Below, piece after piece: positions 43,940 through 56,579 of a stretch of 64,000 bases of DNA. The stretch covers positions 41,035,417 through 41,099,416 of the forward strand of contig CM037781.1 in assembly GCA_021229015.1 (NCBI GenBank), given 5' to 3'. Position 1 is the first letter of the stretch; every line of letters starts with the position of its first letter. The position numbers and the translations under genes are program-made. The stretch comes from Solen grandis (Eukaryota; Mollusca; Bivalvia; Adapedonta; Solenidae). A model generated the notes under the pieces. The model was given only the letters and a program-made list of their open reading frames with translations, was not told the origin of the DNA and made no database searches.

Positions 43940-44835
43940 GACGGTGTATGAATGTGTGTGTTGATATCATTTGTGTCTGTATAATTTAATGTGTGTTGAT
44001 ATCATTTGTGTTGGTATGAGTAAATGTACATAAATACAATGTCTATTTATTTCTGGGTGTAAGTAAGTGTTCATTGGCATTTCTGTAAACATTGTGCTGG
44101 TATTAGTCAATGTGTGCTGGTATCAGTCAATGAGCACTGATACCATTTGTGCTGGTATTAGTCAATATGTGCTGGTATCAGTCAATGAGCACTGATACCA
44201 TTTGTGCTGGCATTAGTCAATGTGTGCTGGTATCAGTCAATGGGCACTGATACCATTTGTGCTGGCATTAGTCAATGTGTGCTGGTATCAGTAATGATCC
44301 ATTTGGTTTAAGTTGAATTTTTTTAAAATACCATTGTCAGTCAATGAATGTATATACCATTGTGCTGGTATTAGTCAATGGATGGGTATACCATTTGTGC
44401 TGGGATCAGTCAATGAATGTGTATACCATTTGTGCTGGGATCAGTCAATCAATGTGTATACCATTTGTGCTGGCATTAGTCAATGAATGTGTATACCATT
44501 TGTGCTGGCATTAGTCAATGAATGTGTATACCATTTGTGCTGGCATTAGTCAATGAATGTGTATACCATTTGTGCTGGCATTAGTCAATGAATGGGTATA
44601 CCATTTGTGCTGGCATTAGTCAATGAATGGGTATACCATTTGTGCTGGTATCAGTCAATGAATGTGTATATGATTTGTGCTGGTATTAGTCAATGAATGG
44701 GTATACCATTTGTGCTGGCATTAGTCAATGAATGGGTATACCATTTGTGCTGGTATCAGTCAATGAATGTGTATATGATTTGTCCTGGTATCAGTCAATG
44801 AGCACTGATACCATTTGTGCTGGCATTAGTCAATA
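43940..44835. repeat. Complex minisatellite, GTGCTGGTATxAGTCAATG units
   Basis: Units of about 31-41 bp: TTTGTGCTGGCATTAGTCAA plus either TGAATGTGTATACCA or TGAGCACTGATACCA. At least twenty copies; variants alternate in blocks, indicating repeated segmental expansion. Confidence 0.88.
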
Positions 44836-45010
44836 CGTGCTGATATCATTGTGCTAGTATAAGGCATTGTGAGCTGATATCATTGTGCTAGTATAAGGCA
44901 TTGTGAGCTGATATCATTGTGCTAGTATAAGGCATTGTGAGCTGATATCATTGTGCTAGTATAAGGCATTGTGAGCTGATATCATTGTGCTAGTATAAGG
45001 CATTGTGAGT
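44836..45010. repeat. 34 bp x 5 array
   Basis: GCTGATATCATTGTGCTAGT plus ATAAGGCATTGTGA, five near-identical copies directly after the previous array. 45245-45257 is a poly-C run. Confidence 0.9.
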
Positions 45011-45879
45011 AATGCTTGGTTATGAGTTCATTTATGTGAATGTTTGGTGATACCATTTGTGTACATTAACAAAAATTGGGGATAATTTTTGTGTTTGTAT
45101 AGGAATTGGTTTTTATATGTGATGCTTGGTGATTCCATTTGTGTTCATATAAGTGAATTCTGGGTGATACCATTTTTGTGTTTATATAGGTGAAGGCTTG
45201 GTTTGTGTTTATATAGGTGAATTCTTGGTGATATCATTTGTGTCCCCCCCCCCCCCCACCAGGGATAGGACAGACCACAGTCCTCGGAATTTGAGATACC
45301 TCACACCATCACATCCTCCCACTTCTAACGATACCTGATGTATTATATAGCTCCCTGGGTCTGCACTTCCCTGAATACCTTGTCAGTTAGCATAGGAATG
45401 ATGATGGAAAACAGGAAAAAAAAAGAGTTTCAATAAATTCCTGAGCAATTTTCCTGTGGGAAAAGTATACTCCATGAAATGGTGCCAAATCTGCTCTCTA
45501 TTTGATCATTTGATTGCCGCCTTATCAAGTTTCCTCGATTGAAGCGATTTGTTTTTCGAGGAACTGTTAGTGATCTACTTTTTGCTCCTTAGAACAGAGG
45601 ACTGCCAGAAATCAAACTGACATGTCCACACTTCACTGGTACTTGAAACTATGAAACAAAGGTACTGCTGGAAAACTTTACTCCAATGCCACTGATGACA
45701 TATTTTTATTACAAAATCAATTTAATTGTAGTGATTTCCTTATTTTGAAGGAACAACTATGAGGCAGTCAGTGTCAGTGAATATTCATTTCATGGAGAAT
45801 GGCTTACATTTTATTTCTCTGGTTTCTTCATTACAATATATCTATATCCAGGGTTGGACCAGTACTTTCTTTTGACTTG

Positions 45880-46105
45880 ACTATTTGAGTTTACCGTCCC
45901 TTTGACAGTATTTCAGTCATATAGCGACGTCCAGCTAATTACTGGTGGAGGAAGACCCCGAATGCAGAGGCATCCGGGTAGAACCACCGACCTACTGCAA
46001 GCCAGCTGGAAGGCACTTTGCTTTGAGAAAGTAACACAGCACATTATTCTGGCAGGGTCTGAAACACAGACCTTCTCTTCCAGAAAGGGACCATTGCACA
46101 CTTGA
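45880..46105. mobile_element. SINE body
   Basis: GACAGTATTTCAGTCATATAGCGACG, CAGCTAATTACTGGTGGAGG and GGCATCCGGGTAGAACCACC, related to 13.1 and 40.8 kb. 46155-46260 repeats part of the same body (GGAAGACCCTCAATTATA ... CAGCTGGAAGGCTTCCTCAC). Confidence 0.6.
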
Positions 46106-46446
46106 CCTTTAATAATTGCTGTCATAGAGTTTATCATCAATATTTTACAATATTTCAAACACAGGAAGACCCTCAATTATATAAGAGGCACTTGGGTCGA
46201 ACCTACAACCTACCGTAAACCAGCTGGAAGGCTTCCTCACATGAAAAAAACTGTATGACAGAACATGGACCCTAAGGGGCTTAGTGATTGTGATTCAACA
46301 TCTATAATAACTTGTCCACGGAGCTGCCATTTAAATAATTCGAATACCTGGAATCTAGCCGGAGCACTTGTATGCTTGGGATTTAGTCCAATCCACTGGA
46401 ATTTGTCCGTTGGGGACTTTTGTCTATATCAGACAAATATAATGCC

Positions 46447-46578
46447 ACATTAAGCCTGATCTGCAGAAAACCACAGTTAAACCTTACCAAATTTAATTAT
46501 AAAGTCCTTATTTCCAGACCACTGAGGAGCAGCGAACATTGGTCTTTTAATGGTGTCCTCTATGAGGGAAAGGGTTAA
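46447..46578. mobile_element. piggyBac-like TTAA MITE, copy 6 (left end and centre deleted)
   Basis: Begins inside the family at ACATTAAGCCTGATCTGCAG, lacks the central palindrome and ends ATGAGGGAAAGGGTTAA. Confidence 0.72.
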
Positions 46579-46784
46579 CAGATACTCGTTTATTCCTTAC
46601 ATCTGACATGTCTTATTTCAAATGAAATTCAAAGTCTTGCATTTGATTTTCAAAATACATGTAGAACTGAATTTTACTGGCCATCAGGGAAGTTGATTTA
46701 TACCCAGTAGAAAGCTGTAATTCTCGCACTTGTCTGTTGATTGGTCTTATCAGGATTAATCATGATTCCAAGTGAAAACAAAAG

Positions 46785-47150
46785 TTACAAACATTCATGT
46801 TATTTGAGTGAACGTTCATGGTATTTGAGTGGACGTTCATGGTATTTGAGTGGACGTTCATGTTATTTGAGTGGACGTTCATGTTATTTGAGTGGACGTT
46901 CATGTTATTTGAGTGGACGTTCATGTTATTTGAGTGGACATTCATGGTATTTGAGTAAAAATTCATGTTATTTGAGTGGACGTTCATGGTATTTGAGTGG
47001 ACATTCATGTTATTTGAGTGGACATTCATGTTATTTGAGTGGATGTTCATGGTATTTGAGTGGACGTTCATGGTATTTGAGTAAAAATTCATGTTATTTG
47101 AGTGGACGTTCATGGTATTTGAGTGGACATTCATGTTATTTGAGGGACGT
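46785..47150. repeat. 21 bp x ~17 minisatellite
   Basis: Unit GTTCATG(T/G)TATTTGAGTGGAC with occasional AAAATTCATG variants. Because 21 is divisible by 3, long frames are open on both strands (YLSGRSC on plus, MNVHSNN on minus). I regard these as incidental. Confidence 0.92.
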
Positions 47151-47334
47151 TATATGACAGGATATAATGATGGAATGGGATGTGAAGCCTCCAGTTCACT
47201 ATGTAAAGTAGTGACTTCACAAGAATAACGAGGCTAGATTAAGGCATCCATGTAGAAATAAACTGAAACTTTTAAGATAAAACATGATTGATAAAGATTT
47301 AAAGACATCAGTATTTTTTTTTTCAGTCGGTCTA

Positions 47335-47560
47335 TTTAAACCCATTACCTCATGATATTCATGCAGGATTTTATGACTTGATGAATATTCATATACTAAA
47401 CTTTAAATAGTATAAATGGATTTTCCTTTGCATGCAGACTGTTTAATATCTAAACTAAAATAATGCATGTGCAAACAGTAGGGAGATTCCAATCATATAG
47501 CTCCTGGAAGGAAATGTCTGATCTGGGCCTGCTCTGTTGCGTCTATTTGAGGTATGGGTG
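47335..47560. mobile_element. MITE, ATATTCATGAGG family, reversed and diverged
   Basis: TTTAAACCCATTACCTCATG, ATGAATATTCATATACTAAA, then GCATGTGCAAACAGTAGGGA and GCTCCTGGAAGGAAATGTCTG. Confidence 0.5.
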
Positions 47561-48235
47561 TAACTTGCACATTTGGCAGCATCAGGGGAAAGTAACTTCA
47601 GTAGAATTATGGAGATATGATTGAAGTGATGCATGATCAATGATGTCCAGAAATATATGTCTGTTTCAGATGCCTAAGATTAATACTAATTAAACCCTAA
47701 AAACCATGTTTGAAATCATTGAAGCTGTCGCAAACCTGAGGGATATGTAACTTCAGACAACAACAAATGAAGAACAAATAGCATGAAGTAAGCATATGTG
47801 ACCTTGATCAAATCAGCCAAGGGAAACAAAGTTAAATCCAGACTATGAAAATGGGACTTCTTGAGGGTACTAATAAATATAAGAAAGCTGGGTATTCAAA
47901 ATATGCCAATCCTGCAATTTTATCAATTCAAGGGTCATAACTCTGGAGTGTCTGGGATACTGTGACTTGTTTTCAAACTCAATTGAGATACTGTGCAAAT
48001 ACACATTGTTACAAAATTTGGTAAAGATTGGTTCACACTGTCAGTGTTAGAAAGCAGACAATGTTAATTTTGCAATTTTTCATCTATTGAAGGAGTGTTC
48101 AAGACATTTTGGCTGGTTATCAAACTTGGTTGAGATATTGTGCACATTCACATTGTGACCAAGTTGGACAAGATCGGTTTATGTTAGTAAGAACAAGTAA
48201 CTGGTGTTGTATGTAACACAATAATATGGTAATCA

Positions 48236-48770
48236 ATCCCATTTTTTGCCATATTTTCACTATTTCCGTTACCATAGCAACCACAATTTTAGTCGAAGAA
48301 CAAAAATAAAATGACGTGCATAATCTACACATTGCCATCTAGTCATATACCAAGTTTCATCAAGTTAGCTTGCTTAGTTATCGCGGGATCCCATTTTTTG
48401 CCATATTTTCACTATTTCCGTTACCATAGCAACAACAATTTTAGTCGAAGAACAAAAATAAAATGACGTGCATAATCTACACATTGCCATCTAGTCATAT
48501 AGCAAGTTTCATCAAGTTAGCTTGCTTAGTTATCGCGGGATCCCATTTTTGCCATATTTTCACTATTTCCGTTACCATAGCAACCACAATTTTAGTCGAA
48601 GAACAAAAATAAAATGACGTGCATAATCTACACATTGCCATCTAGTCATATACCAAGTTTCATCAAGTTAGCTTGCTTAGTTATTAAGTTATCGCGGGAT
48701 CCAGATTTGAGCGGACAGACGGACGGACAGACGGAGGGCAAACCTATAGTGTGAACACCGGTAGGGGACT
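48236..48770. repeat. 152 bp x 3 tandem repeat with GACGGACGGACAG tail
   Basis: CCCATTTTT(T)GCCATATTTT begins at 48238, 48390 and 48542. Units are nearly identical: CCGTTACCATAGCAAC, GTCGAAGAACAAAAATAAAA, TAGTTATCGCGGGATC. The tail GCGGACAGACGGACGGACAG...AGGGGACTAATAAG resembles ends of other molluscan non-autonomous elements, so it is probably one transposon with an amplified core. Confidence 0.82.
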
Positions 48771-48779
48771 AATAAGAGA

Positions 48780-50520
48780 GCGGACATTGTTAGTTTAGCC
48801 ATTTTTCATCAAATCAAGGGCCAAAACTCTGGAGTGTTTGGAACAATTGGGCTGGTTATCAAATTGGTCTGAAATACTTTTGACCAAGTATGGTAAATCA
48901 AGGTTCATGTTTATTCAAGTTAGAGAGCAGACAACATCAATAGACACCACCTGCCCAGCCACTACAGGTGAATCCATATCGGGCATACAAACACAAAACC
49001 TTGGGAAACTCTGAGAATTTAAAGGGATTCTAAAGGGAAGGCACCAATGAGGGGCCTGTGATGAGAAAAAGAGAAAAAAAAATTTTGATTAGTTCTCTCA
49101 GAAAACTGATGTAACAGAATGACTGGTTTCCAAAACCAACATATCAATAGGATGGCTGCAGATGGTGGCTTTATACATATGGTACCCAGTATCGTGGTGG
49201 ACTTATTCACTTGCATGTACCAAATGCATGAAACAGATGTCTGCCTGGGTGGAGCAGTGTTGGTACAAGTGGTTACATAAAACACAGGGCACAGTACACT
49301 GACAAAATCCTGTAAACATTGTATAACCACATCAGACATCCCTACTTTCTGGTCCCTGACACCACAGATACGGAGGTTTTAAGATTAAGTATCCCACACA
49401 CCCTTCCCCTGCAAATGCTTATTGCTGGATACCCATTGTTGACCAAAATCAACCATCAAAGTAATATCAGTCAGAGATGTCATGTTCAGAAACCTTATCT
49501 GCAGTTTATATGTAGAGGGAAAATATGCATGGAACTTCTGAGTTAAAAACGGGGGAAAATACCTAATCACTTAATATAATCTGGGATACTCTATCAATTA
49601 TGCCAGCACTACCGGTACCAACATTGCTTGAATTGGATTTGAACCAACAACCTCCACCTCCAGTGAGCCACTTTAAACACTCTGACAACTGGAGCATTCA
49701 CTGACCATGATATAAATATCGTGCTACCCTGACTTGATGTGAAATTGGATGTGACATTATAAGATGTGAAGCATTAACATTTCTGTTTGATTCATACTGT
49801 AATGAGTACATCGAAATGTTTCAATACTCTTGGCCATTTCACAGCAGTCAGTTATGCTATCCCTCTGTTCTGGGACAAACCAGAACTGGAAAACAAGGCA
49901 ACTGCAAGTAAATGATAGCTCCCACACTAACTTAAGAGATAACAGATTTAAAAAAAAATCAAAAAAAATCAGATCATTCTTTAAATGAATCTAAAATTGA
50001 CGGATGCCACAGCCAATTATGCATGTGGATATCTGACAGCTTATAGAACCTTCAAGACATCTATTACATGCATACAATCTGTATCAGCTCACTCCTTTTC
50101 AAAATTTCATATATTTAGAGTTCATTAAGAAGACTCCTCACAAATTTCTCTGACTTAGAGCTTACTAATTACACTGACTCAACTGAGAATAACGAACCCA
50201 ACCATATGCTTCCCCGGTCTTATCTCCCGGTTCAGTTTTAAGATGCTCCTTAATGAGCAGATCTAGTGGCCCACCGTCAAGTCACGGATGTGGAGAATAT
50301 CGACAGATTGGTCTACGTCTGAGACAGTATTTCTTACTGCATGGCCGTGTTATTTTGACACATTACAAGAATAAAAGAAAATCTTGATTAATTTCAACCA
50401 ACTATAAAAACATTCAAGCTGATCAATGTTATATCTTTTTTTCTCAAAAATGCTGATAATAAAGAAACTGAGCAAAACCTGATCATCCTGCTCATAATCT
50501 ACAGGTTGACTGAGTTTAAA
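48780..50520. other. Unassigned AT-rich stretch
   Basis: No gene supported. 50170-50350 is slightly GC-richer (CCCAACCATATGCTTCCCC, GGTCTACGTCTGAGACAG) but no splice-bounded frame is clear. Confidence 0.4.
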
Positions 50521-50554
50521 TTTTTTGTATAAATATTAATACTCAGGTGTCAAG

Positions 50555-51375
50555 GATACTCTCCTAACAGTGTCCATGAGCTAAAGAGTGAAATACTCAG
50601 ATGTCATGGGTTATATTCTGACAGTGTCAATTAGGGAAGGAGTTAATACTCAGATATCATGGATAATGAGTTAATACTCAGGTATCATGGATAATGAGTT
50701 AATACTCAGGTATCATGGATAATGAGTTAATACTCAGGTATCATGGATAATGAGTTAATACTCAGGTATCATGGATAATGAGTTAAAACACAGATCATGG
50801 TATGAGTTAATACTTCAGGTATCATGGATAATGAGTTAATATTCAGGTATCATGGATAATGAGTTAATATTCAGGTATTATGGATAATGAGTTAATACTT
50901 AGGTATTATGGATAGAGTTAATATTCAGGTATCATGGATAATGAGTTAATACTCAGGTATCATGAATAATGAGTTAATACTCAGGTATCATGGATAATGA
51001 GTTAATACTCAGGTATCATGGATAATGAATTAATACTAGGTATCATGGATTGAGTTAATATCAGGTATCATGGATAATGAGTTAATATCCCAGGTATCAT
51101 GGATAATGAGTTAATACTCAGGTATCATGAATAATGAGTTAATATCCAGGTATCATGGGTAATGAGTTAATACTTATGTATCATGGATAATGAGTTAATA
51201 TCCAGGTATCATGGGTAATGAGTTAATACTTAGGAATCATGGATAATGAGTTATACTCATGTATCATGAAAAATTTCCTATCAGTGTCCACAAGATAATG
51301 AGTTAATATCAGGTATCAAGGGCAAGGAGTTAATACTTAGGAATCATAGATAATGAGTTAACACTCAGGTAGCAT
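50555..51375. repeat. 28 bp minisatellite, about 25 units
   Basis: Unit GAGTTAATACTCAGGTATCA plus TGGATAAT. Units vary by small deletions. The most uniform block is 50655-50785. Confidence 0.92.
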
Positions 51376-51701
51376 TACTCTTGTGCCTGTGATATTCATT
51401 TTTTTTCCCCTTAAACCAATGAATTCATCCAACAGAGAATAAAGAAATTTACCTGCATGTCATTCAATTTATCATATATTTAAAGCTTATGGTACATTAA
51501 TTAGAATCTATAATATAATGCATTTCTAAAAAAAAAAAAGTCTAAAGTCAATATCCAATACAGTTTGGTGCTCCCCTCAAAGAGAAAATTCTCAACTTTT
51601 TCAAAGATCCCCATAATTTACAGACAGGCATGTCCTTAATGATTCGTACAAACTTTGTCTAGAATATTGAACAGTTGAAGATATCTTTATCACTTTGTTA
51701 C

Positions 51702-51731
51702 CTCAGTCCCATTTTTTTCCCCCGCCGCCAT
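51702..51731 (-). other. Candidate first coding exon (minus)
   Basis: AGAGCATGGCGG has a good start context; the frame reads MAAGEKNGTE and ends at GAG before GTAACA, phase 0. Ala/Gly-rich starts like this are typical of real first exons. It could be an alternative start of gene B or of another minus-strand gene. It cannot join the gene A start exon in frame, because all frames of that acceptor meet an early stop except via its own ATG. Confidence 0.3.
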
Positions 51732-51762
51732 GCTCTAATCTGTTTTCCCTTTTCTTCAATAG

Positions 51763-51806
51763 AAACAGCAGAAACTACTGAGGCAGCTCCATCACCGTTC
51801 ACACAA
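51763..51806 (+). other. Candidate 44 bp plus-strand microexon
   Basis: Strong acceptor CTGTTTTCCCTTTTCTTCAATAG (pyrimidine tract), 44 bases open as TAETTEAAPSPFTQ, donor GTGAGG. It competes with the minus-strand reading of the same locus; no partner exon is seen. Confidence 0.25.
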
Positions 51807-52695
51807 GTGAGGGACTATCAATCAAGCAAGTTTCACCACTGTTTATTTGTTCATCATAAGAGAGATTCTTTTTCCAGCCATAACTGACACTCTGTTATAG
51901 CAGATCAAATTGTGCACTTTCCAGCATGCAGTAGAAACCCATCCGACAGAGGCTTGTATGGTGATTGATCAAATTCCCTCTGATGTTTGTTTATCTAAAG
52001 ATCCCTGCTCCTCTGTGAGGTTAATAGGTACTTGTATAATTATGATTACTGCTTCACTTCATCATGTTAATGATTGTTGCATTATAATATGGATTCTGCT
52101 AAATCTGTACTACAGTAGAAAGGATTCAAGAAAGGCTGTTTACTGGGTCTAATGTGCCAATCAAGTAACTGTTAATTGTCTAGCTCAATATCTGAAACCC
52201 AATGGGTTTACACTGCCATTTTTTATGACACAGACGGGTGACCTAGATTAGTGTGGGGCAGGTGACACTGCCTGACCTCCTGGCAAGTACAATGCACTAA
52301 TGTTTTAGTATCATCTATAGCATAACTATAGACTTTGTCTCTCTGATACTCACAAAACAACATGATTTGATGGATAAGTTTTCAATATTTCAATAAATAC
52401 CTACATAATGAATGTATAAAGGTATTAAGTTTTCCCTTGGAAAGAGTAAATAAATACAGTGCCATAGGTTCACAAATTAAAATATTTTTTATGGTTGGTA
52501 CAGTACTGCTACTGAATTTTATATTGTTAAAGAAATCATTTCAACAAAGGCAAAAACTGGAGACAATGTTAAATAAGCCTTTCCAAGAACTACATCTTAT
52601 ACTTTTATACAAACAATGTAAGTTCAAGAATATGAAAATATAACTTAAAACAAAAAAATGAGAGAAAACACTCTTAAAAAAAAAAAAGAAAATAC

Positions 52696-54178
52696 CCACC
52701 ATTTCATCTCCGTCCATCAGGATCTTGGCCACTGGGTCTGGACACCTGCCGGTGTAGGTCAATCTGACAGTGTCTGCCACCAGCCGCAGCGCAAACCTTT
52801 CTACCTCATCATTGAGAAGGGCCTCGTGGAACCGTTCATTTGCTGCCTGTAGGAGGGGCCTCTCTAGCCCCCTACTGTGGCCCCCGACCCTGGGCGGCCC
52901 CACAACCACCTCACACTTCACGTTTCCCCGCAGGGAAAGCTTACCCACCTGGGGTGTCAGACCACTGCTACCTGCTTGTCTGAAGGCAGACACTTTTGTT
53001 GGTGTCTTCCCCACTTCTCCTTCTCTTAAAGTATCCCTGTGTTGCAAGTCAGCAGATCTGTCTCTAGTCTCATTTATATTGGAAAGGTCCGGCCCTTCTA
53101 GATTAGTTAAGGTTTTAGCGTTTGTTTCACCAGTCAATTGACAGGCATCAAGCTCACTTGGATGAGGTTCTGTCGGAACACGGATATTTTGACATTTAGC
53201 ATGAGTTTTCATAGCAAGAGGTGTCATTATTGGAACTTGCACTTTATTGGATGGAGATGAAGAGTCCCATTGCCCTTGGGCCAACTGTAACATTGGTTTG
53301 AAAGGGACCGGGGCAGCAAACAAAACATCACTTTGTTTCTCTTTAGGTTGCGTCTTAATCTCACGTGTGTGTGGAGTTTGGATACCTTTGTTTTCACTGT
53401 TGTCATTGTCATTCCTGAGAATATATGGTAAAATAGCCTCTTCATCACAGACTTTGGTTTGACCTGGGGGGCATAGGGTGGGCAGCTGCTCTGTTAAGAT
53501 ATGGTGGGCGGTCTCCACGCTTGTCTCCGTCTGAGTTATATTGGAGTTCACATCTAACACATCGGGCTCGCTTGACTGTAATCCCTGAGACTGAATCACA
53601 TTTTTATCACTTTTCCTCTTATTGTCAAGGCTGGTAGCAACACCAACTGTATCTTCATTGTTATTCTTCACATTCAGTGATACACTTTCCAACATCAGAG
53701 ATTGTGCTGCAGTGCTACTGAAGGGCTCAACCTCTTGGCCTTTCAGCTTACACTCACCTTGGCTCTTCCCAATGTTTTGGCCAAGTTTCTGCAACACAAA
53801 CAACCAAACATCTTTCTCATCAATAACTGGCTTTGTCTCATTATGATTGTGACCGTGCTCCAGCTGAGTCATGGTGGATGAGTCAGCGTCAGCTCCAGAA
53901 TGACTCAGCCGCCCGGCCAGGCCTGATCCTGCCTCGCACCAGCCCCCGGGCTCCCCCGGGTCTCTGGGCCTCACCCCGACTGGGAGCTGCATTCCGGTGT
54001 CTGGACAGCTTGTGCTTGGGCTCTGGGCACTGAGGTTGTGGGCATCTTGATTTGTGGGCTCTGAAGACTGTGATGGTTCTGTGCTGTTGTTCTCCAAGGG
54101 TGGATTGTCCTGCATGGCATCATGAGGGGCAGTTGTAGTTACCTCCCTTGGCTCCCATTCTCTCTCTCCAGGTGGCAC
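52696..54178 (-). CDS. Gene B: large internal exon, protein of unknown family
   Basis: The minus-strand acceptor TTTTTATGTCTGCAG precedes GTGCCACCTGG, so 54178 is an exon border and not a start. The exon is open for about 493 codons and ends at GATGAAATG before GTGGGT (52700) or four bases later before GTATTT (52696). The protein is Ser/Thr/Asn/Pro-rich and mostly disordered, with a short hydrophobic VWLFVLQKL near residue 125. The last 50 residues look folded: ANERFHEALLNDEVERFAL then RLVADTVRLTYTG form an amphipathic helix. An RII-binding (A-kinase-anchor-like) helix is one idea but the match is imperfect. Upstream exons lie beyond 54.2 kb; downstream exons are uncertain. Below 52696 the frame runs into a poly-F intron artefact. 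Confidence 0.75.
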
Positions 54179-54539
54179 CTGCAGACATAAAAACTGTATG
54201 TCAAACCATATGCCTTTATGAGTTTATTACCAAACTTGAACTTTTGAACATCCAAATCAATATGGGATCAATGTTACATAATATGCATGCTGACAATTAT
54301 GTCTATTATGGAGAAAAATGAAAAGGGCCAAAAACAACAACATCCAACTTGGAAAGCAAAAGCAACCAAAAAGCATGCAGCTAGATTACCATCACAACTA
54401 CAGCTATGTGGCAAGGTATTATGTGGTGAGGTATTAGGTGTTGTTTCTTTGGTCTTTGGAGATTTGAGCTGTTTTCTTGCAAGAACACGATGAAAATGTA
54501 CTGAACTTCAATTGGTATAATAGATTTATCTTTGCTGTG

Positions 54540-54690
54540 CAGACCATGAAGAATCTTAAGCTACAATATGGCATGGGCAAACAGAGAAGACCCTTATCAG
54601 ACAGTTCCTGGAAGGACCTGTCCTATCTGGACCTTTTCTGTTTGTCAAAGCATAAAAAACGTATCTAAATGAGGAACGGGGTTAAAACAT
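54540..54690. mobile_element. MITE fragment, GACAGTTCCTGGAAGG family
   Basis: GCATGGGCAAACAGAGAAGACC, then CAGACAGTTCCTGGAAGGAC and TCTGGACCTTTTCTGTTTG, matching the interior of the 35.2 and 47.4 kb copies. Confidence 0.5.
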
Positions 54691-55309
54691 TATCACACCC
54701 TAATCTTATAGAGAGTAGGACAAGGTGAGTATAAAAATAAGAGAATAATGAGGACGGAACAGAACAGAATAATTGGCTTCTGGCTCAATGAGTGATAATC
54801 AAACATTTAATGCAAGAAAAAGTGTTTCATCACATTTATTTAAAACTCCATGATTTATTGGAATCTGTTTTCCAAATTTTTTGAAATGTGTCATAATTTT
54901 TCCCAAATTAATGTACTCCAGGCCTTTTCTCAAAGTGCTGAAAATTGTTTACTGGCAAAACCCATAATGCACTTAAATGGTCATCATTTGAAGCAAACTT
55001 AAGAAATTAAAAATACCTTTTTCTTGTATGTTAATACAGGGTTTTTAACATTCTTTTTTTTATTGATATACATGTACACCTTTGTCCCCCATCTACTGGA
55101 ATAAATCCAATTTAGGACCATGCCCTGTGTTCTTGAAAAGAAAAATGGTTACTTAAGTATGATTTTCCTACCAACTGTCAGGTTATACTACAACCGCTTA
55201 TCATTTCAAGTCCTGTGCGAACCATGTTCATTAAAGGCAAGTATGGCCAGCATTTCACAAAATAGTGAATATCCCAACTTCACATCTTCAACAAACAGTC
55301 TTCCCAAAA

Positions 55310-55582
55310 TACAATCAAACCTGTCTTAAGTGGTCAATCAAGGGATCAAGAGAAAGTGACCACTTAATAGAGGTGGTCGCTAAATGAAGGCTAAAAATAA
55401 ATATACATAACAGATTTTTTTCCCAAGGTTTTGAAGTGCAAACTCGGGATGTGCACGATATATGAGTGCACAGAATACATGAGCATTTACTGTAACAAAA
55501 TACAAGTTGGGTAACATAAAAACTGACCGCTAATTGGAGGATGATCACCTAATAAAGGTGACCACTAGTAGAGGTTCAAATG
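55310..55582. mobile_element. MITE with CAAACCTGTCTTAAGTGGTC ends
   Basis: Left AACCTGTCTTAAGTGGTC and right GACCACTAGTAGAGGTT are inverted; the inside repeats GACCACTTAATAGAGGTGG and GACCGCTAATTGGAGG. Same general type as 1835-2017. Confidence 0.65.
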
Positions 55583-56084
55583 TATTTATGTTATCAATAA
55601 TTATTGCTTGTTCTTACCCAAAATTATAAAGAATTATAAAAAAGTAATGATATGGAAAATAAGATTTTTTGAGTATGAAAATTCTGAGTTTTAGATATTA
55701 CCTGAAGACAGGACTTAGAAAAACAAAAATCACATAATCCTCATTATTCTGCAATGATAAGGGTTGACTCTTGTTTGAACAGTAAAGTGAATCTGACAGA
55801 CACTACAAGCTTGCTTGATCAGATGAAAGCATGTACAGTTTGGGATTACATCATGTTTTGAAGTAGCCATGTAACTTTTATCAGTTTGCTAGGTGTATTT
55901 CACAGAGTTACAGATTTTTGGGTATCAAAGTTCTTTGTTTTTTTACTTTCAGTGTTATTAATTTTATCTAATACTAAGTACTGCCAAATACAAAATAAAA
56001 AGATTGCAATAATCAGTTTTCCATCACATTTTTGTTTGATTTTTTTTTTTTTTTTTACTTTGGTATATTTTTATTAAAATTCTC

Positions 56085-56326
56085 TTAACCCTTTCCCTCA
56101 TATATACTCCTTTTGACGCCCTCTATAGGTACCACATAAAGCCTGATCTGAAGAAAACCACAGTTAAACCTTACCAAATTTAATTACAAAATCCTCATTT
56201 CCAGACCACTGAGGAGCAGCGAACAGCATAAAACCTGATCAGCCTGCGAGTTACTCGCAGGCTGATCTGGTTTTATGCTGTTCGCATAGGTCTTTTCATA
56301 GTGTCCTCTATGAGGGAAAGGGTTAT
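56085..56326. mobile_element. piggyBac-like TTAA MITE, copy 7
   Basis: TTAA at left, TTAT at right; 242 bp with the intact central palindrome. Confidence 0.82.
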
Positions 56327-56510
56327 TCCAATGAAGGTTGGGGGTATAAAATGGAGGCTCATTAGGCACCTTTTTTCTGAGTATTGTAATAATTGATATT
56401 ATATATGTTGTTAATTTTAATATTGTATTAATCATTTTCAATGTCAAGATATGTATGTCTTATTAGAATAAAAAATACTTCATTATTTTTGGCATAAAAA
56501 AAATAAAAAA

Positions 56511-56575
56511 ATGTTGGGTTTAATATCCAATCAACAGTATTTCTTTCATTTGGAGATACTCCATTTGAGGAAATA
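56511..56575. repeat. SINE body fragment
   Basis: TTGGGTTTAATATCCAATCA and CAGTATTTCTTTCATTTGGAG match the body end of the 35.8 kb SINE. Confidence 0.5.
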
Positions 56576-56579
56576 AAAT

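Noticed and set aside
52658..54033. Plus-strand frames of 64-123 residues inside the gene B exon
   Set aside because: Antisense shadows of the gene B exon.
27347..54178. Gene A and gene B as one gene
   Set aside because: The acceptor before the gene A ATG meets a stop in each frame, so gene B codons cannot read into it; sequence errors there could change this view.
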